Below, piece by piece: positions 16,941-25,906 of a DNA stretch of 64,000 bases. Made by a program: the position numbers and the translations under genes. The DNA is taken from contig NZ_FNJJ01000015.1 of NCBI RefSeq assembly GCF_900104265.1, positions 102,860 to 166,859 on the forward strand, given 5' to 3'. Under the pieces are notes generated by a model. It saw nothing but the letters and a program-made list of their open reading frames with translations. It had not been told where the DNA came from and did no database searches. The stretch's first letter is position 1. Every line of letters begins with the position of its first letter. Source of the DNA: Ectopseudomonas guguanensis. GTDB taxonomy: Bacteria > Pseudomonadota > Gammaproteobacteria > Pseudomonadales > Pseudomonadaceae.

Positions 16941-18086
16941 ATGTTGCTCCGTCGCATGCTCATCATGCTCGGCGTGGTGCTCGTTGTGGTGCTCGCCCTC
17001 GCCGCCTACAAAGGCTTCTCCATTTACCAGCAGATCCAGATGTTCTCGGCGCCGCAGCCGGCCATCAGCGTGTCCGCCGCCCTGGCCGAAGAGCAGCCCT
17101 GGCAGGGCCGCCTGCCGGCCATCGGCACGCTCAAGGCCTATCAGGGCGTGGACCTGGCCGCCGAAGTGGACGGCATCGTCAGCGAGGTGCTGTTCGAATC
17201 CGGTCAGAAGGTGCGCCTCGGCCAGCCGCTGATCCAGCTCGACAGCGAGGTGGAACGCGCCAACCTGGCCACTGCCGAAGCCGTACTCAGCCTGGCGCGC
17301 GTCGAGTTCGAGCGTGGCCGCAGCCTGGTCAGCCGGCAGAATATTTCCAAGAGCGAGTTCGACCGCCTCAATGCCGAGCTGCTCAAGGCCCAGGCGACGG
17401 TATCGCAACTCAGGGCTCAACTCGGCAAGAAGCGCGTCCTCGCGCCGTTCTCCGGCACCATCGGCATTCGTCAGGTGGACACCGGCGACTACCTCTCGCC
17501 GGGCGCCGCCATCGCCACCCTGCAGGACCTGTCGCGCCTGCACGTCGACTTCTTCCTGCCCGAGCAGCGTTCACCGCAGCTGCAGGTCGGTCAGCCGGTA
17601 CGGCTGAGCGTCGCCGCCTACCCGGGCGAGCAGTTCGCAGGTCGTATCGCCGCGATCAACCCCAAGGTGGAGAACGAAACCCGCAACCTGCAGGTGCGCG
17701 CCACCCTGGACAACCCGGACGAGAAGCTGCTGCCAGGCATGTTCGCCAATCTGGAAGTGCTGCTGCCGGGCGACGAGACGAAGATCGTGGTGCCGGAAAC
17801 CGCCATTACCTACACCCTGTATGGCAACTCGGTGTACGTGGTGAAGGAGAAGCAGGATAACGACGGCAAGGCGCTCAAGGATGCAGACGGCAACACCCAG
17901 CTGACCGTCGAGCGGCGCTTCGTCGAGACCGGCGAGCGGCGTGCCGGCCGCGTGGTGATCGTCAAGGGCCTGCAGGCTGGCGAGCAGGTGGTCACCTCCG
18001 GCCAGCTCAAGCTGGATAACGGCGCCCACGTCGAGGTAGTCGAGGATCCGGCGCTGGCGATCCAGGCTGGCGCAACCGGGCAATAA
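16941..18086 (+). CDS. RND efflux periplasmic adaptor (membrane fusion protein)
   Basis: A protein of 381 residues. An N-terminal membrane anchor (residues 5-25, MLIMLGVVLVVVLALAAYKG) precedes a barrel-sandwich (lipoyl) half motif at VDGIVSEVLFESGQKV. A coiled-coil hairpin at about 95-160 and the second lipoyl half APFSGTIGIRQVDTGDYLSPG follow, then beta-barrel and membrane-proximal domains. AAGGAA eight bases before the ATG at 16941 supports this start. It links the inner-membrane pump at 18285 to an outer-membrane channel. No outer-membrane factor gene follows, so a shared OprM/TolC-type channel is implied. It resembles adaptors of the MexH/VexG type rather than AcrA. Confidence 0.9.
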   Translation: MLLRRMLIMLGVVLVVVLALAAYKGFSIYQQIQMFSAPQPAISVSAALAEEQPWQGRLPAIGTLKAYQGVDLAAEVDGIVSEVLFESGQKVRLGQPLIQLDSEVERANLATAEAVLSLARVEFERGRSLVSRQNISKSEFDRLNAELLKAQATVSQLRAQLGKKRVLAPFSGTIGIRQVDTGDYLSPGAAIATLQDLSRLHVDFFLPEQRSPQLQVGQPVRLSVAAYPGEQFAGRIAAINPKVENETRNLQVRATLDNPDEKLLPGMFANLEVLLPGDETKIVVPETAITYTLYGNSVYVVKEKQDNDGKALKDADGNTQLTVERRFVETGERRAGRVVIVKGLQAGEQVVTSGQLKLDNGAHVEVVEDPALAIQAGATGQ

Positions 18087-18137
18087 CGCCCGCGTCCAGT
18101 TGTAAAGGTTCAACCCAGCATCGGCCGAACGCGATCA

Positions 18138-18221
18138 GTCCCCTCTCCCCTCTGGGGAGAGGGTTAGGGAGAAGGGAAACGGGCAGTCAAACCGCCCTCT
18201 CCTCCAGCCCCACAAAGAAGT
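18138..18221. repeat. Dispersed GC hairpin repeat, partial relative of the MITE interior
   Basis: The string around CCCTCTCCCCTCTGGGGAG matches the interior of the 13317-13507 element over about 38 bases, with only one clear difference. A second hairpin-rich part follows to 18221. No TAATGC-type ends or target duplication are visible, so this copy is either the ancestral repeat or a decayed element. It sits between the adaptor and pump genes. Confidence 0.7.
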
Positions 18222-18284
18222 GGGGCGCAAAACGCGCACAACTGCTGATAGACAGGCCGCCGCAGGGCGGCCAAGGAAATTTCC

Positions 18285-21200
18285 ATGGCATTTACCGATC
18301 CCTTCATCCGCCGCCCGGTGCTGGCCACCGTGGTCAGCCTACTGATCGTCCTGCTCGGTTTCCAGGCGTTCAGCAAGCTCAGCATCCGCCAGTATCCGCA
18401 GATGGAGAACGCCCTGATCACGGTGACCACCGCCTACCCCGGTGCCAACGCCGAAACCATTCAGGGCTATATCACCCAACCGCTGCAGCAGAGCCTGGCC
18501 AGCGCCGAAGGCATCGACTACATGACCTCGTCGAGCCAGCAGAACCTGTCGACCATCTCCATCTATGCACGCATCGGCGCCAACAGTGACCGCCTGTTCA
18601 CCGAGCTGCTGGCCAAGGCCAACGAGGTGAAGAACCAGCTGCCGCAGGACGCCGAGGACCCGGTGCTGTCCAAGGAAGCGGCCGACGCCTCGGCGCTGAT
18701 GTACGTCAGCTTCTACAGCGACGAGCTGTCCAACCCGCAGATTACCGACTATCTCTCCAGGGTGATCCAGCCCAAGCTGGCCACCCTGCCCGGCATGGCC
18801 GAGGCGCAGATTCTCGGCAACCAGGTGTTCGCCATGCGCCTGTGGCTGGACCCGGTGAAAATGGCTGCCTACGGCGTCACCGCCGGCGATCTCAACGAGG
18901 CAGTGCGCAAGTACAACTTCCTCTCCGCCGCTGGCGAGGTGAAGGGGCAGTACGTGGTCACCAGCATCAACGCCAGCACCGACCTGAAATCGGTCGAGGC
19001 CTTCGGCGCCATTCCGGTGAAGACGGTGGGTGACACCCGCGTGCTGGTGCGCGACATCGCCCGGGTGGAAATGGGCGCGGCCAACTACGACTCGATCAGC
19101 TCCTTCGATGGCATTCCGTCGGTGTACATCGCCATCAAGGGCACGCCGAGCGCCAACCCGCTGGACGTGATCAAGGAAGTGCGCGCGGCCATGCCCGAGC
19201 TGGAGGCGCAACTGCCGCCGAACCTCAAGGTGGCCATCGCCTACGACGCCACCCTGTTCATCCAGGCCTCCATCGACGAAGTGGTCAAGACCCTGGCCGA
19301 GGCGGTGCTGATCGTCATCGTCGTGGTGTTCCTGTTCCTCGGCGCGTTCCGCTCGGTGCTGATCCCGGTGATCACCATCCCGCTGTCGATGATCGGCGTC
19401 TTGTTCTTCATGCAGCTGATGGGCTACTCGATCAACCTGCTGACCCTGCTGGCGATGGTATTGGCCATCGGCCTGGTGGTGGACGACGCCATCGTCGTCG
19501 TAGAGAACATCCACCGCCATATCGAGGAGGGCAAGACGCCGTTCGATGCCGCCATCGAAGGCGCGCGCGAGATCGCCGTGCCGGTGGTGTCGATGACCAT
19601 CACCCTGGCCGCGGTGTACGCCCCCATCGGCTTCCTCGAAGGCCTGACCGGCGCGCTGTTCAAGGAGTTCGCCCTGACCCTGGCCGGCGCGGTGATCATC
19701 TCCGGCATCGTTGCCCTGACCCTGTCGCCGATGATGTGCGCCAAGCTGCTGCGCCATGACGAGAATCCCTCGGGCCTGGCCCACCGCCTGGACATGATCT
19801 TCGACCGGCTCAAGCAGCGTTACCAGAAGATGCTCCACGGCACCCTCGATACCCGCCCGGTGGTGGTGGTGTTCGGTGTGATCGTCATGGCGCTGATTCC
19901 GCTGCTGCTGTCCTTCACCCAGAGCGAGCTGGCGCCCGAGGAAGACCAGGGCATCGTGTTCCTCTTCGCCAACGCGCCGCAGCCGACCAACCTCGACTAC
20001 GTCAACGCCTACACCGACCAGTTCGTGGAGATATTCAAGAGCTTCCCCGAGTACTACTCCTCGTTCCAGATCAACGGCTTCGACGGTGTGCAGTCGGGTA
20101 TCGGCGGCTTTCTGCTGACACCGTGGAACGAGCGCGAGCGCACGCAGATGGAGATACTTCCCGAGGTGCAGGCCAAGCTCAACCACATTCCCGGCCTGCA
20201 GATCTTCGGCTTCAACCTGCCCTCGCTGCCGGGCACCGGCGAGGGCCTGCCGTTCCAGTTCGTGATCAATACGCCGAACGACTACGAGTCGCTGCTGCAG
20301 GTGGCCGAACGGGTCAAGGCACGCGCGCAGGAGTCGGGCAAGTTCGCCTTCCTCAATATCGACCTGGCCTTCGACAAGCCGGAAATCGTGGTCGACATCG
20401 ACCGCGAGAAAGCCGCGCAGATGGGCGTATCCATGGAAGACCTGGGCGTCACCCTGGCCAGCCTGCTCGGCGAAGGCGAGATCAACCGCTTCACCATCGA
20501 CGGGCGCAGCTACAAGGTGATCGCCCAGGTCGAGCGCGCCTATCGCGACAATCCGGGCTGGCTGGACAACTACCACGTGCGCAGCGAAAGCGGTGCCATG
20601 GTGCCGCTGGGCACCCTGATCAGCCTCAGCGACCGCGCGCGGCCGACCAAGCTCAAGCAGTTCCAGCAGCTCAACTCGGCGATCATCGAGGGCGTGGCCA
20701 TCGTCAGCCAGGGCGAGGCGATCGACACCATCACCGCCATCGCCCGCGAGGAAGCGCCGCGCGGCTACAGCTTCGACTACGCCGGCGCCTCGCGGCAGTA
20801 CATCCAGGAAGGCAGCGCGCTGTTCGTCACCTTCGCCCTGGCCCTGGCGATCATCTTCCTGGTGCTGGCCGCGCAGTTCGAGAGCTTCCGCGACCCGCTG
20901 GTGATCCTGGTCACCGTGCCGCTGTCGATCTGCGGCGCGCTGGTGCCGATCTTCCTCGGTTTCTCCACCATGAACATCTACACCCAGGTGGGCCTGGTGA
21001 CGCTGATCGGCCTGATCAGCAAGCACGGCATCCTCATCGTCGAATTCGCCAACCAGCTGCGCCACGAAAAGGGCCTGCCGCTGCGCGAGGCCATCGAGGA
21101 AGCGGCGGCCATTCGCCTGCGCCCGGTGCTGATGACCACCGCGGCGATGGTGTTCGGCATGGTGCCGCTGATCCTCGCCAGCGGCGCCGGTGCGGTGAGC

Positions 21201-21344
21201 CGCTTCGACATCGGCCTGGTGATCGCCACCGGCATGAGCGTCGGCACGCTGTTCACCCTGTTCGTCCTGCCCTGCGTCTACAGCCTGCTGGCCAAGCCGG
21301 ATGCCGAACCGCGGGAACAAGCGCAGACCGTGCCCGCCCATTGA
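18285..21344 (+). CDS. RND multidrug efflux permease (HAE1 family)
   Basis: A protein of 1019 residues with the twelve-segment duplicated RND layout. The N-terminus is DPFIRRPVLATVVSLLIVL, the proton-relay acidic pair lies in GLVVDDAIVVVENIHRH near residue 400, and the conserved QFESFRDPLVILVTVPLS and LIGLISKHGILIVEFAN lie in the second half. It exports lipophilic toxic compounds or drugs from periplasm and inner membrane using protons. AAGGAA before the ATG. It forms an operon with the adaptor, 198 bp apart, with a repeat in the gap. By eye it is nearer MexI/VexH than AcrB/MexB. Its substrates are unknown. Confidence 0.95.
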   Translation: MAFTDPFIRRPVLATVVSLLIVLLGFQAFSKLSIRQYPQMENALITVTTAYPGANAETIQGYITQPLQQSLASAEGIDYMTSSSQQNLSTISIYARIGANSDRLFTELLAKANEVKNQLPQDAEDPVLSKEAADASALMYVSFYSDELSNPQITDYLSRVIQPKLATLPGMAEAQILGNQVFAMRLWLDPVKMAAYGVTAGDLNEAVRKYNFLSAAGEVKGQYVVTSINASTDLKSVEAFGAIPVKTVGDTRVLVRDIARVEMGAANYDSISSFDGIPSVYIAIKGTPSANPLDVIKEVRAAMPELEAQLPPNLKVAIAYDATLFIQASIDEVVKTLAEAVLIVIVVVFLFLGAFRSVLIPVITIPLSMIGVLFFMQLMGYSINLLTLLAMVLAIGLVVDDAIVVVENIHRHIEEGKTPFDAAIEGAREIAVPVVSMTITLAAVYAPIGFLEGLTGALFKEFALTLAGAVIISGIVALTLSPMMCAKLLRHDENPSGLAHRLDMIFDRLKQRYQKMLHGTLDTRPVVVVFGVIVMALIPLLLSFTQSELAPEEDQGIVFLFANAPQPTNLDYVNAYTDQFVEIFKSFPEYYSSFQINGFDGVQSGIGGFLLTPWNERERTQMEILPEVQAKLNHIPGLQIFGFNLPSLPGTGEGLPFQFVINTPNDYESLLQVAERVKARAQESGKFAFLNIDLAFDKPEIVVDIDREKAAQMGVSMEDLGVTLASLLGEGEINRFTIDGRSYKVIAQVERAYRDNPGWLDNYHVRSESGAMVPLGTLISLSDRARPTKLKQFQQLNSAIIEGVAIVSQGEAIDTITAIAREEAPRGYSFDYAGASRQYIQEGSALFVTFALALAIIFLVLAAQFESFRDPLVILVTVPLSICGALVPIFLGFSTMNIYTQVGLVTLIGLISKHGILIVEFANQLRHEKGLPLREAIEEAAAIRLRPVLMTTAAMVFGMVPLILASGAGAVSRFDIGLVIATGMSVGTLFTLFVLPCVYSLLAKPDAEPREQAQTVPAH

Positions 21345-21357
21345 GCAGTGCTCGCTC

Positions 21358-21412
21358 GTAGGGTGCGCCGCGCGCACCGCCTCTCCGACATATCGGAAGC
21401 GGTGCGCACAAC
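21358..21412. repeat. REP-like repeat (GTAGGGTGCGCC type)
   Basis: GTAGGGTGCGCCGCGCGCACC is followed by an imperfect mirror half GCGGTGCGCA. The same unit occurs near 21810, 21899, 36495, 36535 and 60445, so it is a dispersed family in this genome. Confidence 0.75.
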
Positions 21413-21544
21413 CCCGGCGCCTCCACGACATCCCGCGGCAAAACCTCCCCGGACAGGCAAACGACAGAAGGTCGCAATTAACCCTTGCTATTTATGTAAT
21501 AGGAATTATTCTCAGTTACGTAACGACGGCCAAGGAGACCTGCC

Positions 21545-21772
21545 ATGACCTACCTGATCGATGCCTGGCTGGACCGCCCGCATCCCTATCTGCGCATCCT
21601 CAACCGCGAAACCGGCGAGGTCTGCGCCATGCTCGAAGAAGAAGCCCTGGACGAGTTGCGTGACCAGGGCGACCTTGACCTGCACGAGCTCAGCTCCAGC
21701 GAACCCATCGTGCTCAAGGAGCTGGTGCGCAGCCTGTTCCTGTACTGCTACGCACGTGCCTTGCGGCCCTGA
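21545..21772 (+). CDS. Small conserved Pseudomonas protein of unknown function
   Basis: A protein of 75 residues, acidic (many Glu/Asp, as in EEEALDELRDQGDLDLHEL), with no signal or membrane segment. A strong AAGGAG lies eight bases before the ATG, and codon use is normal for the genome. I recognise it only as a protein commonly found beside fklB in pseudomonads. It converges on fklB with a shared terminator between them. No function can be given. Confidence 0.75.
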   Translation: MTYLIDAWLDRPHPYLRILNRETGEVCAMLEEEALDELRDQGDLDLHELSSSEPIVLKELVRSLFLYCYARALRP

Positions 21773-21809
21773 ACAGAACCGCAGCAGACGGGTAGCCAGA
21801 GTATTGCCC

Positions 21810-21830
21810 GGTGCGCGCGGCGCACCCTAC
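21810..21830. repeat. REP-like half unit
   Basis: GGTGCGCGCGGCGCACCCTAC is the reverse-oriented unit of the GTAGGGTGCGCC repeat family. It pairs with the forward unit at 21899-21920 across the terminator. Confidence 0.7.
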
Positions 21831-21842
21831 CCGTAACAACGC

Positions 21843-21878
21843 AAACGGGGCGCCCTGTCAAAAAGGGCGCCCCGTTTT
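21843..21878. terminator. Bidirectional terminator between convergent genes
   Basis: The perfect 14-bp stem AAACGGGGCGCCCT/AGGGCGCCCCGTTT has a 7-base loop, with T runs reading out in both directions. It separates the 75-residue gene from fklB. Confidence 0.9.
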
Positions 21879-21898
21879 CAAAGGCTATGCGTGGCATC

Positions 21899-21920
21899 GT
21901 AGGGTGCGCCGTGCGCACCG
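21899..21920. repeat. REP-like unit (GTAGGGTGCGCC type)
   Basis: GTAGGGTGCGCCGTGCGCACCG is a near-perfect internal palindrome and the mirror partner of the unit at 21810-21830, just past the fklB stop. Confidence 0.75.
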
Positions 21921-21933
21921 ATACCGCGACCTC

Positions 21934-22563
21934 TTACAGGATGTCGAGCAGCTCGACATCGAACACCAGCACGCTGTGCGGCGGGATGCTGCCGACGCCC
22001 TGAGCGCCGTAGGCCAGCTCGCTCGGCACGTGCAGGCGCCACTTGCTGCCGGTACCCATCAGTTGCAGCGCCTCGACCCAGCCCGGAATCACGCCGCCGA
22101 CCGGAAACTCAGCCGGCTGGCCACGCTCGTAGGAGCTGTCGAATACGGTGCCGTCGATCAGGGTGCCGTGGTAGTGGGTACGCACCTGGTCGTCGGCCGA
22201 CGGCTTGGCGCCCTCGCCTGCCACCAGCACCTCGTACTGCAGGCCGGACGGCAACACGGTCACGCCTTCGCGCTTGGCGTTCTCGGCCAGGTAGGCACGG
22301 CCTTCGCCGGCAGCGGCTTCGGCCTTGGCAGCCGCTTCGGCCTGCATGATTTCGCGGATGACCTTGAAGCTGGCGCCCAGCTCGGCCTCGGATACGCGGC
22401 TGGCCTGGCCGGTGAAGGCGTCGGTCAGACCGGCGAGGATGGCGCTCAGGTCGACGCCGGGCGGCGGGTTGTCACGCAACTGACCACCGAGTTGACGACC
22501 GATGCCGTAGCTGACGCGGCCCTCATCGGAGGACAGATCGGGGCTGAAGTTGAATTCGGACAT
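21934..22563 (-). CDS. fklB: FKBP-type peptidyl-prolyl cis-trans isomerase
   Basis: A protein of 209 residues. The N-terminal helical dimerisation domain runs to about 95 and is Ala/Glu rich. A C-terminal FKBP domain follows (VRTHYHGTLIDGTVFDSSYERG, FPVGGVIPGWVEALQLM, WRLHVPSELAYG, VLVFDVELLDI). It speeds proline isomerisation during folding. There is no signal peptide, so it should be cytoplasmic, as for FklB. The length fits the family (about 206). Confidence 0.93.
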   Translation of the reverse strand: MSEFNFSPDLSSDEGRVSYGIGRQLGGQLRDNPPPGVDLSAILAGLTDAFTGQASRVSEAELGASFKVIREIMQAEAAAKAEAAAGEGRAYLAENAKREGVTVLPSGLQYEVLVAGEGAKPSADDQVRTHYHGTLIDGTVFDSSYERGQPAEFPVGGVIPGWVEALQLMGTGSKWRLHVPSELAYGAQGVGSIPPHSVLVFDVELLDIL

Positions 22564-22647
22564 GAAAGGCTCCGCTGGGGGCTGTGAAAAAGGTCGGCCA
22601 GCCTAGCACAGAAGCCAGGCGCAGGGTCACGGCAACGTGCCAAGCCT

Positions 22648-22716
22648 GTCGCGGCTCAAGCCCCTCCCACAGCAGCAGGAAATGCGCATTCCGTGGGAGG
22701 CGCTTCAGCGGCGACA
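22648..22716. repeat. REP pair (CCCCTCCCAC / GTGGGAGG type)
   Basis: GTCGCGGCTCAAGCCCCTCCCAC and its rough mirror CCGTGGGAGGCGCTTCAGCGGCGAC flank a short centre. The same family appears at 63041-63094. Confidence 0.75.
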
Positions 22717-22724
22717 ACCCGTAT

Positions 22725-22862
22725 CTACAGGGTATTGCGCCCGCGCCGACAGCGCTCGGAGCAGTAGCGCACTTCGTCCCAGCAGCGCGCCCACTTCTTG
22801 CGCCAGGTGAACGGCAGGCCACAGACGGCGCAGGTCTTCACCGGCAAATCGCTCTTTTTCAC
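22725..22862 (-). CDS. DUF2256 small Cys-rich (zinc-ribbon-like) protein
   Basis: A protein of 45 residues. Four cysteines in two CxxC-like pairs (CAVC at 11-14 and CSERC at 34-38) and a Trp-rich centre (FTWRKKWARCWDEVRYC) match DUF2256. The GTG start overlaps the TGA stop of the photolyase-like gene (GTGA), indicating translational coupling. DUF2256 genes are often found beside cryptochrome/photolyase-like genes, as here. The function is unknown; a metal-binding accessory to that flavoprotein is a guess. Confidence 0.85.
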   Translation of the reverse strand: MKKSDLPVKTCAVCGLPFTWRKKWARCWDEVRYCSERCRRGRNTL

Positions 22863-24412
22863 AGCATCTCTCCGGCATCGAGCCTGGCCAGCAGACGCTC
22901 GCCCCAGTCCCATAGCGCCTGCTGCCTGGCCTCGTTCATCCGCGCCAGGTTGCGGTAGACCATGCCCATGCGCGGGTTTCGCTCGAGCGGCTCGCGGTGG
23001 CGCATGAGAAAGTGCCAGTACAGCGCGTTGAACGGGCAAGCCGACTCGCCGGTGCTCTCGCTCACCTTGTAGCTGCAGCCCTGGCAATGGTTGGACATGC
23101 GCTTGATGTACTGGCCACTGGCGCAATAGGGCTTGGAACCGAGATAGCCACCGTCGGCGTGCATCACCATGCCCAAGGTGTTGGGCAGCTCCACCCAGTC
23201 GAAGGCGTCCATGTACACGGCCAGGTACCAGTCGCAGGTGGCCTTGGGCGCAATGCCGGCCAGCAGGGCGAAGTTGCCGGTCACCATCAGCCGCTGGATA
23301 TGGTGGGCGTAGGCATGCTCCAGAGTCTGGCCGATGGTCTGGCGCATGCAGTTCATGCGCGTCCGGCCGGTCCAGTAGAACTCGGGCAGCGCCCGTGAAT
23401 TGCCGAAACGGTTGCCTTCGGCATATTCCGGCATGCGCAACCAGTAGATGCCACGCACGTACTCGCGCCAGCCGATCAACTGGCGGATGAAACCTTCGGC
23501 GGCGTTCAGCGGCACCTTGCCTGTGCGATAGGCCGCCTCGACCTCGGCGCAGATCCGCCGCAGATCGAGCAGGCCGATATTCAGCGCGGCGCTGATGCGT
23601 GAATGAAAGAGAAACGGCTCGTCATCGGCCATGGCGTCCTGGTAATCGCCAAAATCCGCCAGGCCGTTGGCGAGAAAATGCTGCCAAAGACGCTCGGCCT
23701 GCTCGGCTGTGACCGGGTAATCGAAACCGTCCAGGCTGCCGTAGTGATGGGCAAAACGCCGCGATACCAGCTCCAGCACCTCGGTCGTGATGGCATCCGG
23801 CTCGATACGCAGCGGCGCAGGCGGGTGCACGCCCTTGGGCAAGGCCTTGCGGTTGTCGGCGTCGAAGTTCCAGGCGCCGCCCTCGGGCGTGCCATCCGGG
23901 TTGAGCAGCAAGCCACTGGTGCGGCGCATCTCGCGGTAGAAGAACTCCATGCGCAGTTGCTTGCGCCCCTGCGCCCAGGCGGCGAAGGCCTCGCGCGTGC
24001 AGAGAAAACGGCTGTCCTGATGCCAGTGAATCGGCACGCCACAGTGACGCAGGGACTGCTCCAGACGCCAGTCGCCACACTCGGTCAGATGCACTTCGGC
24101 GGGGTTGAGCTGTTGCGTCCAGCGCTGCAGCTCACCGGGCAAGGATCCGCTGTTGTGCGGATCATCCAGCGTCACGTAGTGCACCTGCATGCCCTGAGCG
24201 CGCAAGATCTCGGCGAAATGGCGCATGGCGCTGAAGATCAGGGCGATCTTCTTCGGATGATGCGGCACATGACTGGCCTCCTCCATCACCTCGGCCAGCA
24301 GCGCATGATCCCGCTGCGGGTCGATATCCGCCAGTGCACCGAGGCCGGCAGTGAGCTGGTCGCCAAGAATCAGGATCAGGCGGCGCACGCCGCCCTCGAT
24401 ATCAAAGGTCAT
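22859..24412 (-). CDS. Cryptochrome/photolyase-related protein of the FeS-BCP/CryPro type
   Basis: A protein of 517 residues. The N-terminal Rossmann domain (LILILGDQLTAG) precedes the helical FAD domain with GWREYVRGIYW, TGNFALLAGIAPK and WVELPNTLGMVMHADGGYLGSKPY. Four cysteines placed as in the [4Fe-4S] bacterial (6-4) photolyase PhrB are visible: one in RTRMNCMRQT, two in NHCQGCSYK and one in GESACPFN. The family repairs (6-4) photoproducts or acts as a light sensor. The start at 24412 avoids 25 upstream codons that overlap the DUF6482 gene. It lies 11 bp after that gene and overlaps DUF2256, making a three-gene unit. Confidence 0.9.
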   Translation of the reverse strand: MTFDIEGGVRRLILILGDQLTAGLGALADIDPQRDHALLAEVMEEASHVPHHPKKIALIFSAMRHFAEILRAQGMQVHYVTLDDPHNSGSLPGELQRWTQQLNPAEVHLTECGDWRLEQSLRHCGVPIHWHQDSRFLCTREAFAAWAQGRKQLRMEFFYREMRRTSGLLLNPDGTPEGGAWNFDADNRKALPKGVHPPAPLRIEPDAITTEVLELVSRRFAHHYGSLDGFDYPVTAEQAERLWQHFLANGLADFGDYQDAMADDEPFLFHSRISAALNIGLLDLRRICAEVEAAYRTGKVPLNAAEGFIRQLIGWREYVRGIYWLRMPEYAEGNRFGNSRALPEFYWTGRTRMNCMRQTIGQTLEHAYAHHIQRLMVTGNFALLAGIAPKATCDWYLAVYMDAFDWVELPNTLGMVMHADGGYLGSKPYCASGQYIKRMSNHCQGCSYKVSESTGESACPFNALYWHFLMRHREPLERNPRMGMVYRNLARMNEARQQALWDWGERLLARLDAGEML

Positions 24413-24423
24413 CTGCAGTGCTG

Positions 24424-24726
24424 TCACCAGCCGGAGCGAAACGCGATGGGCACGCGCAAACTGTTGTCGGCAGATGGCATACCGCACATCTCGTCATGTA
24501 CCGAGCTGTGCACCAGGAAGAACGGCAGCGTTGGCATTTCCTGCAGCACGTCGCGCGCATGCTCTACAGACCGCAGGTTCAGGGTGCTGCCATGCTCGTT
24601 GAGAATTGGATGCGCACGGCCGTCCATGCGCGCTTCGAGCAGATAGATACCGCCCTCAAGCGAGATCAGATTGAGTTCGTCGATGCGACCGGCTTGGGCG
24701 TGATTGGATAGATCATGCAGATTCAT
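24424..24726 (-). CDS. DUF6482-like small protein
   Basis: A protein of 100 residues with no membrane segment. Its strings LNLISLEGGIYLLEARMDG, LRSVEHARDVLQEMP and FFLVHSSVHDEMCG match, from memory, a small Pseudomonas family named DUF6482. It is first of a minus-strand unit with the photolyase-like and DUF2256 genes. AGGAAAG precedes the ATG. The function is unknown. Confidence 0.75.
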   Translation of the reverse strand: MNLHDLSNHAQAGRIDELNLISLEGGIYLLEARMDGRAHPILNEHGSTLNLRSVEHARDVLQEMPTLPFFLVHSSVHDEMCGMPSADNSLRVPIAFRSGW

Positions 24727-24812
24727 CTGGGCTTTCCTCCTGCTTTAATTATACAAGAACCTATGCAAATACAATTCTTGTACAACAAAGAAAAAGCTCA
24801 AGCCCAGAAAGC

Positions 24813-24838
24813 AAAACGCCCGTCTGTTCGGACGGGCG
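24813..24838 (-). terminator. Rho-independent terminator after yqhA
   Basis: The perfect stem CGCCCGTC/GACGGGCG with a 6-base loop is followed on the minus strand by TTTT and more T-rich sequence. It lies just past the yqhA stop. Confidence 0.85.
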
Positions 24839-24856
24839 GTCTTGAAGCCTCTTGGA

Positions 24857-25348
24857 TCAATCGTGCTTGGTCAGTTTGTCCAAGTAGCCCATTGCGAACG
24901 CCGAGGCCACGAAGGTCATGTGGATGATCACGTACCACATGAGGTGGTCCGTTTCGTAGTTGCGAGCGTCCATGAATACCCGCAGCAGATGAATCGAGGA
25001 AATGGCCACGATCGAAGCGGCCACCTTCATCTTCAACGAGCTGGAGTCCATCTTGCCCAACCAGTTGAGCTTCTCCTTGCTCTCGTCGATATCCAGTTGC
25101 GAAACGAAGTTCTCGTAGCCGGAAATCATCACCATCACCAGCAAGCCGCCCACCAGAGCCATGTCGATCAGCGACAGCAGGACCAGAATCAGGTCGGACT
25201 CTGCCATGGCGAAGACATTCGGCAGGATATGGAAGACTTCCTGGAAGAATTTCAGCGCCAGCGCCAGCAAACCCAGAGAAAGACCAAAGTAGATCGGCGC
25301 CAGCAGCCAACGCGATGCGTACATGGCGTTTTCGATAAAGCGTTCCAT
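24857..25348 (-). CDS. yqhA: UPF0114/YqhA family inner-membrane protein
   Basis: A protein of 163 residues with four hydrophobic segments. Segment 1 is APIYFGLSLGLLALALKFF, segment 2 is DLILVLLSLIDMALVGGLL, the third lies in KMKVAASIVAISSIHLL and the fourth in MWYVIIHMTFVASAFAMG. It carries the family signatures RWLLAPIYFGLS and MISGYENFVSQLD. The start at 25348 matches E. coli YqhA length (164). The function is not established. Confidence 0.92.
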   Translation of the reverse strand: MERFIENAMYASRWLLAPIYFGLSLGLLALALKFFQEVFHILPNVFAMAESDLILVLLSLIDMALVGGLLVMVMISGYENFVSQLDIDESKEKLNWLGKMDSSSLKMKVAASIVAISSIHLLRVFMDARNYETDHLMWYVIIHMTFVASAFAMGYLDKLTKHD

Positions 25349-25488
25349 GGAAGACTCACTGAAGGGAAGGGAAAAATCGCGGCGAGTATACCCATCGCCC
25401 TGCATCAGCAGAAGCGGCCCGCGTATTGTGGATAACCCTGCCCCTGCGAGTACGCCCGAATGCCACGAAGCGCTTTGTTTGGGGAGTT

Positions 25489-25842
25489 TCAGTTGTGCCC
25501 GTCAGTCTCGGGGCGGCGCTGGAGCAAGCCGAGCGGACTGCTGCGTTCGCCATTGACGCGGCGTAACTCGGCCTGCATGTGCAAACGCCAGATGGGGGGT
25601 TCGCTGCATTCGACATAGCCCTGCAAAGCCAGGCTTTCGGCAATCGACTCGAGAACCCCTTCCGCGACGCAAGGCCCATAGAACGGGCCTTGAGCCTTGA
25701 TTGCAGAGGGTTGCGCGCCTGACATGCCAGCAGCGCAGAGCAGTATCCAGCGACCGCTGTTACCGGCCATCGGCCGGATCACGCATTCGATGCGGGTGAC
25801 CAGGCCCAGGCATTGACGGGTGAGGCAGAGGCTGCGCGACAT
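25489..25842 (-). CDS. Conserved Pseudomonas hypothetical protein (PA4575-like)
   Basis: A protein of 117 residues starting MSRSLCLTRQCLGLVTR. It has several Cys but no clear motif, signal or membrane span. It is recognised only by its place between yqhA and the Lon-like protease, as in P. aeruginosa. The start at 25842 excludes 17 codons that overlap a likely promoter region. The function is unknown. Confidence 0.65.
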   Translation of the reverse strand: MSRSLCLTRQCLGLVTRIECVIRPMAGNSGRWILLCAAGMSGAQPSAIKAQGPFYGPCVAEGVLESIAESLALQGYVECSEPPIWRLHMQAELRRVNGERSSPLGLLQRRPETDGHN

Positions 25843-25906
25843 GGCGGCTACCCTCGCGGAATCCAGGCTCCAGCCTACACCCCGAGCGCCCAAGCTGTGA
25901 AGCCAA

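Noticed and set aside
18339..21431. Long minus-strand frame of 1030 codons opposite the RND pump
   Set aside because: An antisense shadow of a well-supported permease gene in GC-rich DNA; its composition (His, Gln, Asp and Gly rich) is typical of such shadows.
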